From the NCBI GenBank assembly GCA_963977415.1, contig CAXBOS010000007.1, positions 1-64,000 on the forward strand: a stretch of DNA of 64,000 nucleotides, in the 5' to 3' direction. The notes under the pieces are model-generated. The model was not told the origin of the DNA. It searched no databases and worked only from the letters and a program-made list of their open reading frames with translations. The position numbers and the translations under genes are program-made. Shown here piece by piece: positions 15,986 to 24,836 of this stretch (its first letter is position 1; each line of letters begins with the position of its first letter). The DNA is from Croceimicrobium sp963977415. Its GTDB lineage: Bacteria > Bacteroidota > Bacteroidia > Flavobacteriales > Schleiferiaceae.

Positions 15986-18900
15986 AGCTTAGTCACTTGA
16001 TTGGCATCAGAATCAAACTGCACTAAATACAAGCCCTTGGGCCAACTTTGGGTATCAATTCTCAGTTTACCTGTATTGCTAATGCTTTCCTTAAAAACCA
16101 CTTGCCCACTGCTATTGCTCACTTTTATTACGAGCGCATCTGCCTGCGAGTGCTCCCATTCCAATTCTAAAGTTTGATTAAATGGATTAGGAAAGGCCGA
16201 AAAATCGTTCTCGTTTAGACTCTCTGCCATGCCAATACCCGAACCACTTAATACCACTGAGTAATCTTCTACCTCGCCTACAAAATCGCCGCAAGAAGTG
16301 GGAATACCTAAGCCGCGCTGATTAAGAACGCGCATTCGTAAGGTATCCGTTCCAAGCCAAGCACGCGTGGTGAAAGTGGCAATACTTTGTTTATTGGGAT
16401 CAATGGGAGGGAAAATAATACGTTCGTCGTCATCAAAATCACCGTTCTTATTGTAATCAATCCAGGCATGCACCGAATCTTGATTGGGCGCATTGCGCAA
16501 GGCTACTAAAAACTGATAAGCTGTTTGCGCATCCAAAGCAATATACTCGTTAGTGAAATTTCCATAGCCCTCTTTCGCACTTACCTTTTGATAGGCACCC
16601 AAAGAAATATAATCGATGTAATTTCCGCTGAAAGCAGAGCCGGTGCCAGAAGCATTGCAATACGTAAAGGGTTTTACGGTGTAGCAGAAACGAATAGTTT
16701 CGGAAGTATCGTTCGCTGAGCCAACGGCATAAATTTTAAAATAGAGTTTCGTGCCAATGGGATAATTAGTAATGGGACGAATACTTTGCCAGGTGCTGTC
16801 GCCAGTGTTTTGCATGGCCACTAAAGAATCTAAGCTCATATCCGAATCAGACCAAGTGGCATAAACCGAACTTAAGTTACCAGCATAGTTAATTTGTGCA
16901 TTAATAAATTGGTCTACTCCAAATTTGGGACTCACAAAGCTCTCTTCTTGACTAAGGAAGCTGTAATTGATTTTTGGGTAAGCCGCGCGGCCTACCAAAT
17001 CGGTTTCCCACATACCTCTACCCCAAGTGGCGGCGCGTAAAGTATTGCTACCAAACATAACTTCTAAGTCTTTCACCGCAGTATTAGGCAAGCTCGTGTT
17101 ATATAAAGTCCAAGTTCCTCCTTGCATAGGTTTGGTAAATACACCTATTTCTGCCCCGACGTATAAGTTAGGGTTTGAGCTATGATCTATTGCTACGCTA
17201 AGAATGGGCATATCACCAATACCCGCATCGGTAATATTGGTCCAGGTGGAACCTTGATCAAAAGTGATATAAACCTTTTTTAAATCGTTTTGATAATTTC
17301 CATAACAGATTAGGATGATTGAATCATTGTGAGGGGCAAAAGCTATATCTACAATATTACGCTGAGGTAATCCGATATAGCGATTGGTAAAACTTTGCCC
17401 TCCGTTGGTACTGATTTCCAACTTATTATCGGTCGCAATAGCAATCACATCAGCGTTATTATAAGCCACTGCTGCACGGTCTATTACCCCACTCGCCAAA
17501 CCCGTTCCTTGGTTTACCCAAGTCTGACCAAAGTCGCTGCTGCGGTATACATCCTCTCCAAATGAATAAATGGTCATCGGCTCAGAATGCGCATAGACCA
17601 ATGGTGCTTCCCAAGCACCCGATTGTCCGGGTGGCGTAGCTGCACGCTGGCTGAGCCCGCCATCGAAAGTTAAACGACGGGTGCCAAATTGCACGCTACC
17701 CATCATATAATCAGGGTTTAAAGGATGAATAACTCCATCCATTCCATCGGCACCGTAAAACTCGAGCCAGTGATTGGTTTTACGAATACTAGTGCCATTA
17801 TCTTGTGAGCCACTGATATTATGTAAGTTATGGCTTTGCGCCACCCCTAAATCGTAAAACTCACGGATACCGGTGCCTTCGCTAAGACGTTGCCAGTTTG
17901 CTCCATCATCGCTGGTTTTAGCCAGATAACCATCAGTGCCAATATAAAATTCGCCGTTAATGCATTCTATTTCTCTTAAATCGGCATGCACATATTGGCT
18001 ACCCGAAAAAGGACGATTACTGTTATTATGCGCCCACCAGGCTACCTGCTGAAAATTACTACCACCGTCGTAGCTGGCATAAATATCTAACATGCCATAT
18101 ACCATAATTGAGGTATCCTGATCGTTAACGGCGAAACCATCACAAGTACCGGGAGGGTTGGTCATAAAAGTAAAGTTAGCGCCCTTGTCGGTAGATTTCC
18201 ATACCCCATTACCACTGGCCGCATACAAACAATCTGCGCAAGCGGGACTAACCGCAATTTGCACCTTAGCATTATTGTTACCCACTAAAGTTGCACTATT
18301 CGTAAAAGTTAAACCCCCATCATCCGAGCGTAGGATTAAATCTTGGTTTGGCCCCCAGTAATAATCATCGTAGATATATACTATCTGATCATCGCTAGGA
18401 TGAAACTTAATATCTATAATATCATCATTATTGCGCAGGCGGGTGAAGGTTTGTAAATCGTCGGTACTGCGGTATAAGCCTCGTGAAGTGCCCACAAATA
18501 CCAAGTCTTTCACGCGTGGGTGATACGCAATAATATACACCTGGTTATTGTCTCCCAATCCTCCCCAGCCTAAAGCAGTAGGAGAAAAATTACTTAAAGC
18601 CCAAGTAGCGCCCGCATCAGTTGAACGGTAAATTCCGTGGCTTGTACCATTGTTAGCATTGCGCACATTGATTAAAACTGAATCAGGATTATTAGGATTA
18701 ACCGACATGGTATTTACACCGGCTGCCACCAGAAAATCGGTAGATGAACTAGTCCAAGAAGAACCACCATTCATACTTTTCCAAAATCCACCCGAGCGCG
18801 ATCCCAAATAAAGTTGTTGCGTATTGGCAGGATTTACATAAAAACATTCCACCCTACCGATGCCCGCACTATAATGCCCAGAAATACTATCTACTCGGTA

Positions 18901-19227
18901 AGGACCTAAATCGCGCCAAGCTGGACTAGTATTCGTTTTTGAGTTTCTTTCTTGTACTTTCTGCCAAGCTTTTTCTACAAAATAAGGATCAACATTACTG
19001 CGATCACCGCTTGGTGCAAATTTATATTCGTTGCTGTTTTTCCACCGCTCAAAACCCTTATGTCCTGAGCCCTCTTCTTTTCCATGGGCAGTGAAATACG
19101 CCTCTGCTTCCGCGCAGATTTCGTAGAAATTAAAATTGTAGTCGTAATACTTCGCTTTAAAGGCCTGACCATAGGCGATCGTGCTAGCCAAGAAAAGGCC
19201 TAACAAGAGGGAAAATCGGTTCTTCAT
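15970..19227 (-). CDS. Large T9SS-exported VPS10/BNR-repeat protein with GEVED domain
   Basis: A 1085-residue surface or secreted protein. Residues 1-20 are a signal peptide. About 120-740 hold repeated BNR/Asp-box motifs such as IYRSTDAGATW, LYRSTDDLQTF, LRSDDGGLTF and VYRSSDFGQTW, which form sortilin/VPS10-like beta-propellers. Around 870-990 is a GEVED domain (AWIDYNKNGDFDDDERI...GEVEDYSV). The last ~75 residues, from FSAFPNPFNQTLEL, are a T9SS type A sorting domain. No catalytic residues can be assigned. Its role may be carbohydrate binding or adhesion. It belongs to the same broad family as the partial gene at 62881. Confidence 0.88.
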   Translation of the reverse strand: MKNRFSLLLGLFLASTIAYGQAFKAKYYDYNFNFYEICAEAEAYFTAHGKEEGSGHKGFERWKNSNEYKFAPSGDRSNVDPYFVEKAWQKVQERNSKTNTSPAWRDLGPYRVDSISGHYSAGIGRVECFYVNPANTQQLYLGSRSGGFWKSMNGGSSWTSSSTDFLVAAGVNTMSVNPNNPDSVLINVRNANNGTSHGIYRSTDAGATWALSNFSPTALGWGGLGDNNQVYIIAYHPRVKDLVFVGTSRGLYRSTDDLQTFTRLRNNDDIIDIKFHPSDDQIVYIYDDYYWGPNQDLILRSDDGGLTFTNSATLVGNNNAKVQIAVSPACADCLYAASGNGVWKSTDKGANFTFMTNPPGTCDGFAVNDQDTSIMVYGMLDIYASYDGGSNFQQVAWWAHNNSNRPFSGSQYVHADLREIECINGEFYIGTDGYLAKTSDDGANWQRLSEGTGIREFYDLGVAQSHNLHNISGSQDNGTSIRKTNHWLEFYGADGMDGVIHPLNPDYMMGSVQFGTRRLTFDGGLSQRAATPPGQSGAWEAPLVYAHSEPMTIYSFGEDVYRSSDFGQTWVNQGTGLASGVIDRAAVAYNNADVIAIATDNKLEISTNGGQSFTNRYIGLPQRNIVDIAFAPHNDSIILICYGNYQNDLKKVYITFDQGSTWTNITDAGIGDMPILSVAIDHSSNPNLYVGAEIGVFTKPMQGGTWTLYNTSLPNTAVKDLEVMFGSNTLRAATWGRGMWETDLVGRAAYPKINYSFLSQEESFVSPKFGVDQFINAQINYAGNLSSVYATWSDSDMSLDSLVAMQNTGDSTWQSIRPITNYPIGTKLYFKIYAVGSANDTSETIRFCYTVKPFTYCNASGTGSAFSGNYIDYISLGAYQKVSAKEGYGNFTNEYIALDAQTAYQFLVALRNAPNQDSVHAWIDYNKNGDFDDDERIIFPPIDPNKQSIATFTTRAWLGTDTLRMRVLNQRGLGIPTSCGDFVGEVEDYSVVLSGSGIGMAESLNENDFSAFPNPFNQTLELEWEHSQADALVIKVSNSSGQVVFKESISNTGKLRIDTQSWPKGLYLVQFDSDANQVTKLCVKQ

Positions 19228-19231
19228 GCTT

Positions 19232-19239
19232 CAAATATA
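19232..19239 (-). promoter_or_regulatory. Putative -7 box of the 1085-residue protein gene
   Basis: TATATTTG on the minus strand, an exact TAnnTTTG match, ends 5 nt before the ATG. This predicts a leaderless or nearly leaderless mRNA. Confidence 0.5.
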
Positions 19240-19303
19240 GAAAGCAATTCTCAAAATAAACTAGAGTACTAGTTTGGGATTACTCTTTTCTAAATACTCG
19301 TCG

Positions 19304-19311
19304 TAAATTTG
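19304..19311 (+). promoter_or_regulatory. Putative -7 box of dinB
   Basis: TAAATTTG ends 8 nt before the dinB ATG. A TTTG at 19273-19276 lies about 27 nt upstream, farther than the usual -33 spacing. No SOS-type operator is recognisable. Confidence 0.5.
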
Positions 19312-19319
19312 GATAGAAT

Positions 19320-20402
19320 ATGAGTCCAGAACCTGAGTACATCCGCAAAATCATCCATATCGATATGGATGCCTTTTACGCTTCAGTAGAACAAAGGGAC
19401 AATCCAGAACTTCGCGGAAAACCAGTAGCCGTTGGCGGCTCTCGTGAGAGGGGCGTAGTTGCCGCAGCCAGTTATGAAGCGCGTAAATTTGGAATTCATT
19501 CGGCCATGGCCTCCTCACTCGCATTTCGTCGCTGCCCCGAAATAATTTTCGTAAAACCCAATTTTGCTAAGTACAAAGCGGTTTCACTGCAGATTCGCTC
19601 TATCTTTCACGAGTACACCGATTTAGTAGAACCGCTTTCGCTAGATGAGGCCTATTTAGATGTTACCGAAAATAAAAAAGGTCTGGTTACCGCCACTAAA
19701 ATCGCCAAGGAAATTCGCCAACGCATTTGGGCAGAAACCGAATTGCGTGCTTCCGCGGGGATTTCCATCAATAAATTTTTAGCCAAAGTAGCCAGTGACA
19801 TTAATAAACCCAATGGTCAAAAAACCATTCTGCCCGAAGAGGCGATTCCTTTTTTAGAAGAATTACCCATAGGGAAGTTTTATGGCATCGGCAAAAAAAC
19901 CGCTGAACGCATGAAGTTCCTAGGTATTCACCGCGGTAAAGATTTAAAAACCTGGACCAAAGAGTTACTGCACCAAGAATTTGGAAAGTCGGGAGAACAC
20001 TTTTATGAAATCGTACGCGCACGCCAAAAATCGAAGGTCACTCCTAGCCGAGCCCGCAAATCACTGGGCGCCGAAACCACTTATAGCAAGGATATTGTGG
20101 GCGAAGAACACTTGAAAAAAGCACTCAGCGAAATCTTTAATATCTGGCATAAACGGCTAGCGCTGGCTAATCAGGCCGGGAAGACCATTACTCTCAAGTT
20201 TAAAGACAATCAATTTAGGACCTATTCGCGCAGTATTAGTTTGGAAAAGAAAAGCTTAGATCGAGAAATTCTTTGGCAAAATGCCTTGCATCTCCTTTTA
20301 AAAGAAGAAATTACCGAACCTATTCGTTTGCTTGGTTTAAGCCTTTCAAATTTTAATGAGGATAAAGAAATTAAATATCAACAGCTCACGCTCAATTTTT
20401 AG
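19320..20402 (+). CDS. dinB: DNA polymerase IV (Y-family)
   Basis: Error-prone translesion polymerase of 360 residues. The metal-binding residues are visible in HIDMDAFYASVE (Asp15) and SLDEAYLDV (Asp109, Glu110). The YEARKFGIHSAM segment is typical of the fingers domain, and KFLAKVASDINKPNG is also a family hallmark. The C-terminus ends in QLTLNF, a good match to a beta-clamp-binding motif, which fits dnaN being in the same window. The next gene follows after 18 nt. Confidence 0.96.
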   Translation: MSPEPEYIRKIIHIDMDAFYASVEQRDNPELRGKPVAVGGSRERGVVAAASYEARKFGIHSAMASSLAFRRCPEIIFVKPNFAKYKAVSLQIRSIFHEYTDLVEPLSLDEAYLDVTENKKGLVTATKIAKEIRQRIWAETELRASAGISINKFLAKVASDINKPNGQKTILPEEAIPFLEELPIGKFYGIGKKTAERMKFLGIHRGKDLKTWTKELLHQEFGKSGEHFYEIVRARQKSKVTPSRARKSLGAETTYSKDIVGEEHLKKALSEIFNIWHKRLALANQAGKTITLKFKDNQFRTYSRSISLEKKSLDREILWQNALHLLLKEEITEPIRLLGLSLSNFNEDKEIKYQQLTLNF

Positions 20403-20407
20403 CTTTG
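20400..20407 (+). promoter_or_regulatory. Putative -7 box before the DUF4197 gene
   Basis: TAGCTTTG overlaps the dinB stop codon and ends 13 nt before the next ATG. It could start the DUF4197 transcript independently of dinB. Confidence 0.4.
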
Positions 20408-20420
20408 TAAAAATTTTATC

Positions 20421-21266
20421 ATGAAGAAGTTATTCAGTCTTTTGTCAATCAGCGCCCTTTTAGTTTTTAGTTCTTGTGAAGAGGACACGCTCAACGACTT
20501 TTTGGGAAACGGCACTTTAAGTGAAAGCGAGATTGCGGATGGCTTGAAATCCGCCTTGAGTGTAGGTACGGATACTTCCAGTGCTAAATTAGGGGCCGAG
20601 GACGGATACTTTCAAGATCCTTTGGTGAAATTACTTTTACCCATTGCCACTCAAAATGCCATAGAGACTTTTAAAAGTAAGCAATTTAGCGTAGGCTTCC
20701 TCACCATTAGTGGCAATACCGTTTACAATGGTACCAGTATTTTAGGCATTACCATTCCCGGTTTAAAATCCAAAGAAGACGAGTTGATTTTAGGTATTAA
20801 CCGCGCGGCCGAAGCTGCTGCCAATCAAGCCGCTCCCATTTTCATAGATGCGATAACTGACATGAGCATCGCTGATGCCAATGATATTTTATTTGGAGGA
20901 ATTGATACTGCGGCTACTGCTTATTTACGCAATACAAGTTATAATACCCTTTTCACTACCTACGAGCCCAAAATTGACAATGCCCTACAGCAAGTTACCG
21001 TGGGCGGCACTAGTATTAGTCAGACTTACGAAGATTTTGTAGCCGACTACAACAGTACTTTGGCCATTGGCATCCCCGGCTTTGGAACCTTAGGTTCCTT
21101 AATGAATTTGCAAAGCATTTCGGTTTCCGATCTTTCAGCTTATTCTACCAACAAAGGTTTAGATGGCCTTTTCCTGAAAATTGCCGAAGAAGAGCAGGAT
21201 ATCCGCACTAACCCTTTAGCGCGCATTAATGATCTCCTAGTGAAAGTATTTTCTCTTTTAGATTAA
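20421..21266 (+). CDS. DUF4197 lipoprotein
   Basis: A 281-residue predicted lipoprotein, with a lipobox of LVFSSC (Cys19). The mature region matches DUF4197: LSESEIADGLKSALSVGTD near the N-terminus, DPLVKLLLP, INRAAEAAANQAAPIFIDAI and GGIDTAATAYLR. Function unknown; likely periplasmic-facing. It shares a TAATG junction with the next gene, so expression of the pair is coupled. Confidence 0.87.
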   Translation: MKKLFSLLSISALLVFSSCEEDTLNDFLGNGTLSESEIADGLKSALSVGTDTSSAKLGAEDGYFQDPLVKLLLPIATQNAIETFKSKQFSVGFLTISGNTVYNGTSILGITIPGLKSKEDELILGINRAAEAAANQAAPIFIDAITDMSIADANDILFGGIDTAATAYLRNTSYNTLFTTYEPKIDNALQQVTVGGTSISQTYEDFVADYNSTLAIGIPGFGTLGSLMNLQSISVSDLSAYSTNKGLDGLFLKIAEEEQDIRTNPLARINDLLVKVFSLLD

Positions 21267-21712
21267 TGCGAAGTTCTTTCTTTATCTTATTCATTTTCTT
21301 TTGTTTGGGCACATCTGCGCAAAGCGAAGAAGACTATAGCGACGCCGATTTACAGAATTTTCTGCGCATTAATCAGGAACTACAAGAAGCGAGAAAAGCG
21401 CAAACTAGGCAATTTGACAGCCTATTAATGGCATTACCAATAGATATGCAATTGTGGGATGAAATGCAATATGATTACCGCCAGTTCAAAAATGTGGATA
21501 GTCTTAAAACGAAGTATAGCGAACAGGAATTTGAGATATTTTATTACCTAATGTCCTATCGCCAAAATCAACGCGAAGAATTTCCCAACATCTTAAAACA
21601 GATTGAGGAGAAATACGGAATGAGTGATGATTTCTTTCAACATTTAAACATGCGTGTCCAAAATATCCCCTCTTTAAGGGAGCGACTAACAAACATTCAA
21701 ATTAAAAATTAG
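21266..21712 (+). CDS. Small secreted helical protein
   Basis: A 148-residue protein with a signal peptide of about 19 residues (ending TSAQ). The mature part is charged, helical and glutamine/glutamate-rich, for example NFLRINQELQEARKAQTRQF. No family is recognised. Its start codon overlaps the DUF4197 stop, which suggests a shared envelope function. The ddl gene follows after 10 nt. Confidence 0.7.
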   Translation: MRSSFFILFIFFCLGTSAQSEEDYSDADLQNFLRINQELQEARKAQTRQFDSLLMALPIDMQLWDEMQYDYRQFKNVDSLKTKYSEQEFEIFYYLMSYRQNQREEFPNILKQIEEKYGMSDDFFQHLNMRVQNIPSLRERLTNIQIKN

Positions 21713-21722
21713 GGATTCAATT

Positions 21723-22706
21723 ATGAAAACCATTGGGATTATTATGGGTGGATACTCGGCCGAGTTTGAGGTATCAATGAACTCTGGACAAGTGGTTTAT
21801 GAAAGCTTACAAGGCAGTGAATATCGCCTTTTTCGGGTAATTTTAGAACGCAATAATTGGCGTGCGCTAGATGATGAAGGTAAGGCCTATCCTATTTTAA
21901 GCGACGATTTCAGTTTTACGATCGGTACCGAAAAAATAAATTTCGACGGAATCTTTAATGCCGTGCATGGTCATCCTGGCGAAGATGGTCCATTGGCTGG
22001 ATATTTCGATATGCTGCGAATGCCCTACAGCAGTTCCAAGCAATTTGCCAGCGCCCTTACCTTTAACAAAGCCGAGTGCAATATTTTACTTTCTTCTTAC
22101 GGTTTTAAAACACCCAAAGCTTTTTTCTTGCATGGCTTTGAGGAAATTAACGAAGAGGAAATTCTCGCTCAAGTGGGACTGCCCTGTTTCGTGAAACCCA
22201 CCCGTAGCGGTTCTTCTATTGGCGTGAGTATGGTTAAAGACCAAGCCCATCTAGCGGAAGCGATAAAAACGGCCCAAAGCATAGATCACAAAGTATTAAT
22301 CGAAGGTCAAGTAAAAGGCTTGGAGCTTGCCTGTGGCGTTTCCGACCATAGCGGGAAAATTTCTGCGCTTGCCGTTACACACATCAAACCCAAGAACGAA
22401 TACTTCGATTACGAATCGAAATACAGTGGCGCTTCCGAAGAAAAAACGCCCGCCGACATTAGTGCGGACGTATACGAAAAGGTAATGCGCATGAGTGAAG
22501 AAGTATATAAATTACTGGAATTAAGCGGCTTGGCTCGCGTAGACTATATACTTGAAAACGAAACTGATCCCGTATTAATCGAAGTAAATACTGTTCCGGG
22601 GCTTAGCAAACAGAGTCTATTACCGCAACAAGCTTTATACGTGGGCATCAGTCTGCAGCAACTTTTTAGCGATTGCATCGCCAATACCTTAAAATCTCAT
22701 CTATGA
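21723..22706 (+). CDS. ddl: D-alanine--D-alanine ligase
   Basis: ATP-grasp ligase that makes the D-Ala-D-Ala dipeptide for peptidoglycan. The 327-residue protein shows IIMGGYSAEFEVSMNSG at the N-terminus, NAVHGHPGEDGPLAGYFD near residue 79, the VKPTRSGSSIGVSMV ATP-binding loop near 157 and the metal-site segment IEVNTVPGLS near 280. Its TGA overlaps the coaD ATG by ATGA, so the two are translationally coupled. Confidence 0.96.
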   Translation: MKTIGIIMGGYSAEFEVSMNSGQVVYESLQGSEYRLFRVILERNNWRALDDEGKAYPILSDDFSFTIGTEKINFDGIFNAVHGHPGEDGPLAGYFDMLRMPYSSSKQFASALTFNKAECNILLSSYGFKTPKAFFLHGFEEINEEEILAQVGLPCFVKPTRSGSSIGVSMVKDQAHLAEAIKTAQSIDHKVLIEGQVKGLELACGVSDHSGKISALAVTHIKPKNEYFDYESKYSGASEEKTPADISADVYEKVMRMSEEVYKLLELSGLARVDYILENETDPVLIEVNTVPGLSKQSLLPQQALYVGISLQQLFSDCIANTLKSHL

Positions 22707-23158
22707 AAATAGCCGTATTTCCAGGTTCATTCGACCCCATTACTTTAGGGCATGTTGATATTGTGCAGCGCGCGTTACCGCTTTTCGATCAAATTATTAT
22801 TGCCGTCGGCAGTAATGCTACGAAAAAGTATATGTTTGAGAAAGAACAGCGCATCAACTGGATTATCGAAACTTTTAAGGAGGAGGAAAAAGTAATCGTT
22901 GACTCTTATCAAGGACTTACGATTGAATATTGCGAAAGAAAAAATGCTCAGTTTATCTTAAGAGGTCTTCGCAATCCCAGCGACTTTGAATTTGAAAAAG
23001 CCATTGCCCAAACGAACCGTAAATTAAAGAAGGATCTGGAAACTATTTTCTTATTAACTGCCTCCGGACTTTCATCGATAAGCAGCAGTATAGTGCGCGA
23101 TGTAATGCGAAATAATGGCGATTACACTCAATTTGTACCTGCCGCAGTTCGTATTTAA
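22703..23158 (+). CDS. coaD: Phosphopantetheine adenylyltransferase
   Basis: Penultimate enzyme of coenzyme A synthesis: 4'-phosphopantetheine + ATP to dephospho-CoA. I start it at MKIAVFPGSFDP (22703), giving 151 residues. An in-frame codon 30 nt upstream would only add ddl-overlapping sequence. The nucleotidyltransferase motif GSFDPITLGHVDIV and the ISSSIVRD segment are intact. Confidence 0.96.
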   Translation: MKIAVFPGSFDPITLGHVDIVQRALPLFDQIIIAVGSNATKKYMFEKEQRINWIIETFKEEEKVIVDSYQGLTIEYCERKNAQFILRGLRNPSDFEFEKAIAQTNRKLKKDLETIFLLTASGLSSISSSIVRDVMRNNGDYTQFVPAAVRI

Positions 23159-23172
23159 GCGGACTTATTGTA

Positions 23173-23769
23173 TTACCAATCGCCTTTTTCAAGCGCTTCT
23201 AAAACTAAACGAATATTGCCATAGGATTGGTCTTTTAGTTGCTCCACTTTAGCAGTATCGCACCAAATTACCTGCGAAATATCCTCTTCTAGCTGCGGTT
23301 TTAAGGGCGTGTTTTTATCCAATTCCATCGCAAACCAAAAGCTGCGCTTCAAAATGGGCTCCCCTTTTAATTCGTAGTAGTGATAGGTAGTAGGTAAAAC
23401 TCCAACGATCTCGGGCTCGTCCACACCACACTCTTCCATCACCTCGCGAATCGCACCTTCTTCTTTGCTCTCGCCTGCTTCTATTTTCCCTTTCGGGAGA
23501 TCCCAATGTCCATAGCGATATATCATAAGTAAGTCGCCTTCCGGACTTTTTATGGCACCGCCGGCGGCATCAATAATTCGAAACAAGGATTTAAAGGACT
23601 GCCACATTTTCGGCAGATCAGAAGACCAAATATAAACGCTACTATTCTCGCTAGCGGCCATGCTTTTTACCAAGTTTCGCAACTGCTCCGAACCTAAATA
23701 GTTTATCGCTCCTTCTTGGGGAGTATCGCTAAGAATTAATAGACTTTCCTTAATGAAAACTTTATACAT
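23173..23769 (-). CDS. Nudix hydrolase
   Basis: A 198-residue protein. The start is placed at MYKVFIKES (23769), since the upstream reading frame is an antisense shadow of pyrE. The Nudix box GKIEAGESKEEGAIREVMEECG lies near residues 110-131 (G-x5-E-x7-REVMEEC), with KSPEGDLLMIYRYGHWDLPKGK before it. It probably hydrolyses a nucleoside-diphosphate derivative; the substrate cannot be predicted. The N-terminal ~75 residues are a separate helical region. Its start codon is only 7 nt from the divergent pyrE start. Confidence 0.88.
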   Translation of the reverse strand: MYKVFIKESLLILSDTPQEGAINYLGSEQLRNLVKSMAASENSSVYIWSSDLPKMWQSFKSLFRIIDAAGGAIKSPEGDLLMIYRYGHWDLPKGKIEAGESKEEGAIREVMEECGVDEPEIVGVLPTTYHYYELKGEPILKRSFWFAMELDKNTPLKPQLEEDISQVIWCDTAKVEQLKDQSYGNIRLVLEALEKGDW

Positions 23770-23772
23770 TTG
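23765..23772 (+). promoter_or_regulatory. Putative -7 box of pyrE
   Basis: TACATTTG, an exact TAnnTTTG match, ends 5 nt before the pyrE ATG and overlaps the first codons of the divergent Nudix gene. The pyrE mRNA would be leaderless or nearly so. Confidence 0.5.
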
Positions 23773-23776
23773 GCCC

Positions 23777-24418
23777 ATGATTTTAGATGCACAAACCGCT
23801 CGCAAAACGGCCACAGAGCTTTTGCAAATTAAGGCAATAAAACTACAACCTGAAGACCCTTTCACTTGGGCTTCCGGCTGGAAATCACCAATTTATTGTG
23901 ATAACCGTGTGACACTCAGTCATCCGAATTTGAGAAATTTCTTAAAATCACAATTAGCAGAGGCTGTTAAAAAGCTATATCCTGAGGTCGAATATATTGT
24001 TGGCGTTGCCACTGGCGCCATTGCTATAGGTGCCTTGGTAGCCGATGAGCTTGATCTTCCTATGGTTTATGTTCGCCCCGAACCGAAAAAACACGGTCGT
24101 CAAAATCAAATTGAAGGTGACCTTAAACCAAATAGTAAAGTAGTAGTTATAGAAGACCTGATTAGCACTGGCGGGAGCAGCTTAAAAGTAGTGGAGGTTT
24201 TAAAAGAAAGCGGAGCCGAAGTTATGGGAATGGTAGCCCTCTTCACCTATGCTTTCCCTATTGCGGAAGAAAATTTCGCTCAGGCAAATTGTAATTTACA
24301 TACGCTTAGCGATTACCCACACCTTATTACGCAGTTGCAAGAAACTGGCGCAATTGACCAAGCAGGTTTTGATACATTAATTAGCTGGAGAAAAGATCCG
24401 GCGAACTGGAAAAAATAA
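23777..24418 (+). CDS. pyrE: Orotate phosphoribosyltransferase
   Basis: Transfers phosphoribose from PRPP to orotate to make OMP in pyrimidine synthesis. I use the ATG at MILDAQ (23777), giving 213 residues. FTWASGWKSPIYCDNR near the N-terminus and the PRPP-binding motif VVVIEDLISTGGSSLK near residue 122 are diagnostic. The MVYVRPEPKKHGRQNQIEG segment matches the family's flexible loop. The SRPBCC gene starts 2 nt downstream. Confidence 0.96.
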   Translation: MILDAQTARKTATELLQIKAIKLQPEDPFTWASGWKSPIYCDNRVTLSHPNLRNFLKSQLAEAVKKLYPEVEYIVGVATGAIAIGALVADELDLPMVYVRPEPKKHGRQNQIEGDLKPNSKVVVIEDLISTGGSSLKVVEVLKESGAEVMGMVALFTYAFPIAEENFAQANCNLHTLSDYPHLITQLQETGAIDQAGFDTLISWRKDPANWKK

Positions 24419-24419
24419 T

Positions 24420-24806
24420 ATGGAATTCTCATCCGATAAAGTTCAAGTAAGTAAAAGTCCCGAAGAGCTTTTTGCCCTTTTTGACAACTTAGAAAATATG
24501 AAGCTTTTTATGCCCGCCTCGGTGGAGCGTTTTGAAGCCGACGAAAACACTTTTGTTTTTGGATTAAAAGGCATGCCAGATGTTCGTCTCTTAGTTGACG
24601 AAAAAACAGTTCCTAGCATGATGAAATTTAAAGCCGCAAGCTCGAAGTTAGACTTCACTTTGGCCTGTATGATTGAAGCCAACGAAGGAGGCAGCCAAGT
24701 TTATTATGACTTTGCCGGCAAATTCAATCCAATGATAAAAATGATGGTTGAGCGCCCTCTCAAAAAATTTATTGAGGAATTGGCGGAAGCCACTGGGAAA
24801 TTATAA
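24420..24806 (+). CDS. SRPBCC (START/Bet v1-like) family protein
   Basis: A 128-residue protein with the SRPBCC pattern: an opening strand (VQVSKSPEELFALFDNLENM), a mid-region with alternating strands and a C-terminal amphipathic helix (MVERPLKKFIEELAEATGKL). Such proteins bind hydrophobic ligands, and no ligand can be assigned. The gene starts 2 nt after pyrE, so the two are co-transcribed. It ends at a strong bidirectional terminator. Confidence 0.82.
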   Translation: MEFSSDKVQVSKSPEELFALFDNLENMKLFMPASVERFEADENTFVFGLKGMPDVRLLVDEKTVPSMMKFKAASSKLDFTLACMIEANEGGSQVYYDFAGKFNPMIKMMVERPLKKFIEELAEATGKL

Positions 24807-24836
24807 AGCCTTCTGCCGATGCGGCGGCAGGCTTTT
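24805..24836. terminator. Bidirectional terminator between the SRPBCC gene and birA
   Basis: A long GC-rich hairpin with arms AAAGCCTTCTGCCG and CGGCGGCAGGCTTT (one mismatch, one G-T pair, 3-base loop). It overlaps the stop codons of two convergent genes and has T runs on the plus-strand side, so it can serve both. Confidence 0.85.

Noticed and set aside
23770..23865. N-terminal extension of the Nudix protein
   Set aside because: It begins with GTG, is antisense to pyrE and shows no Nudix-family match.
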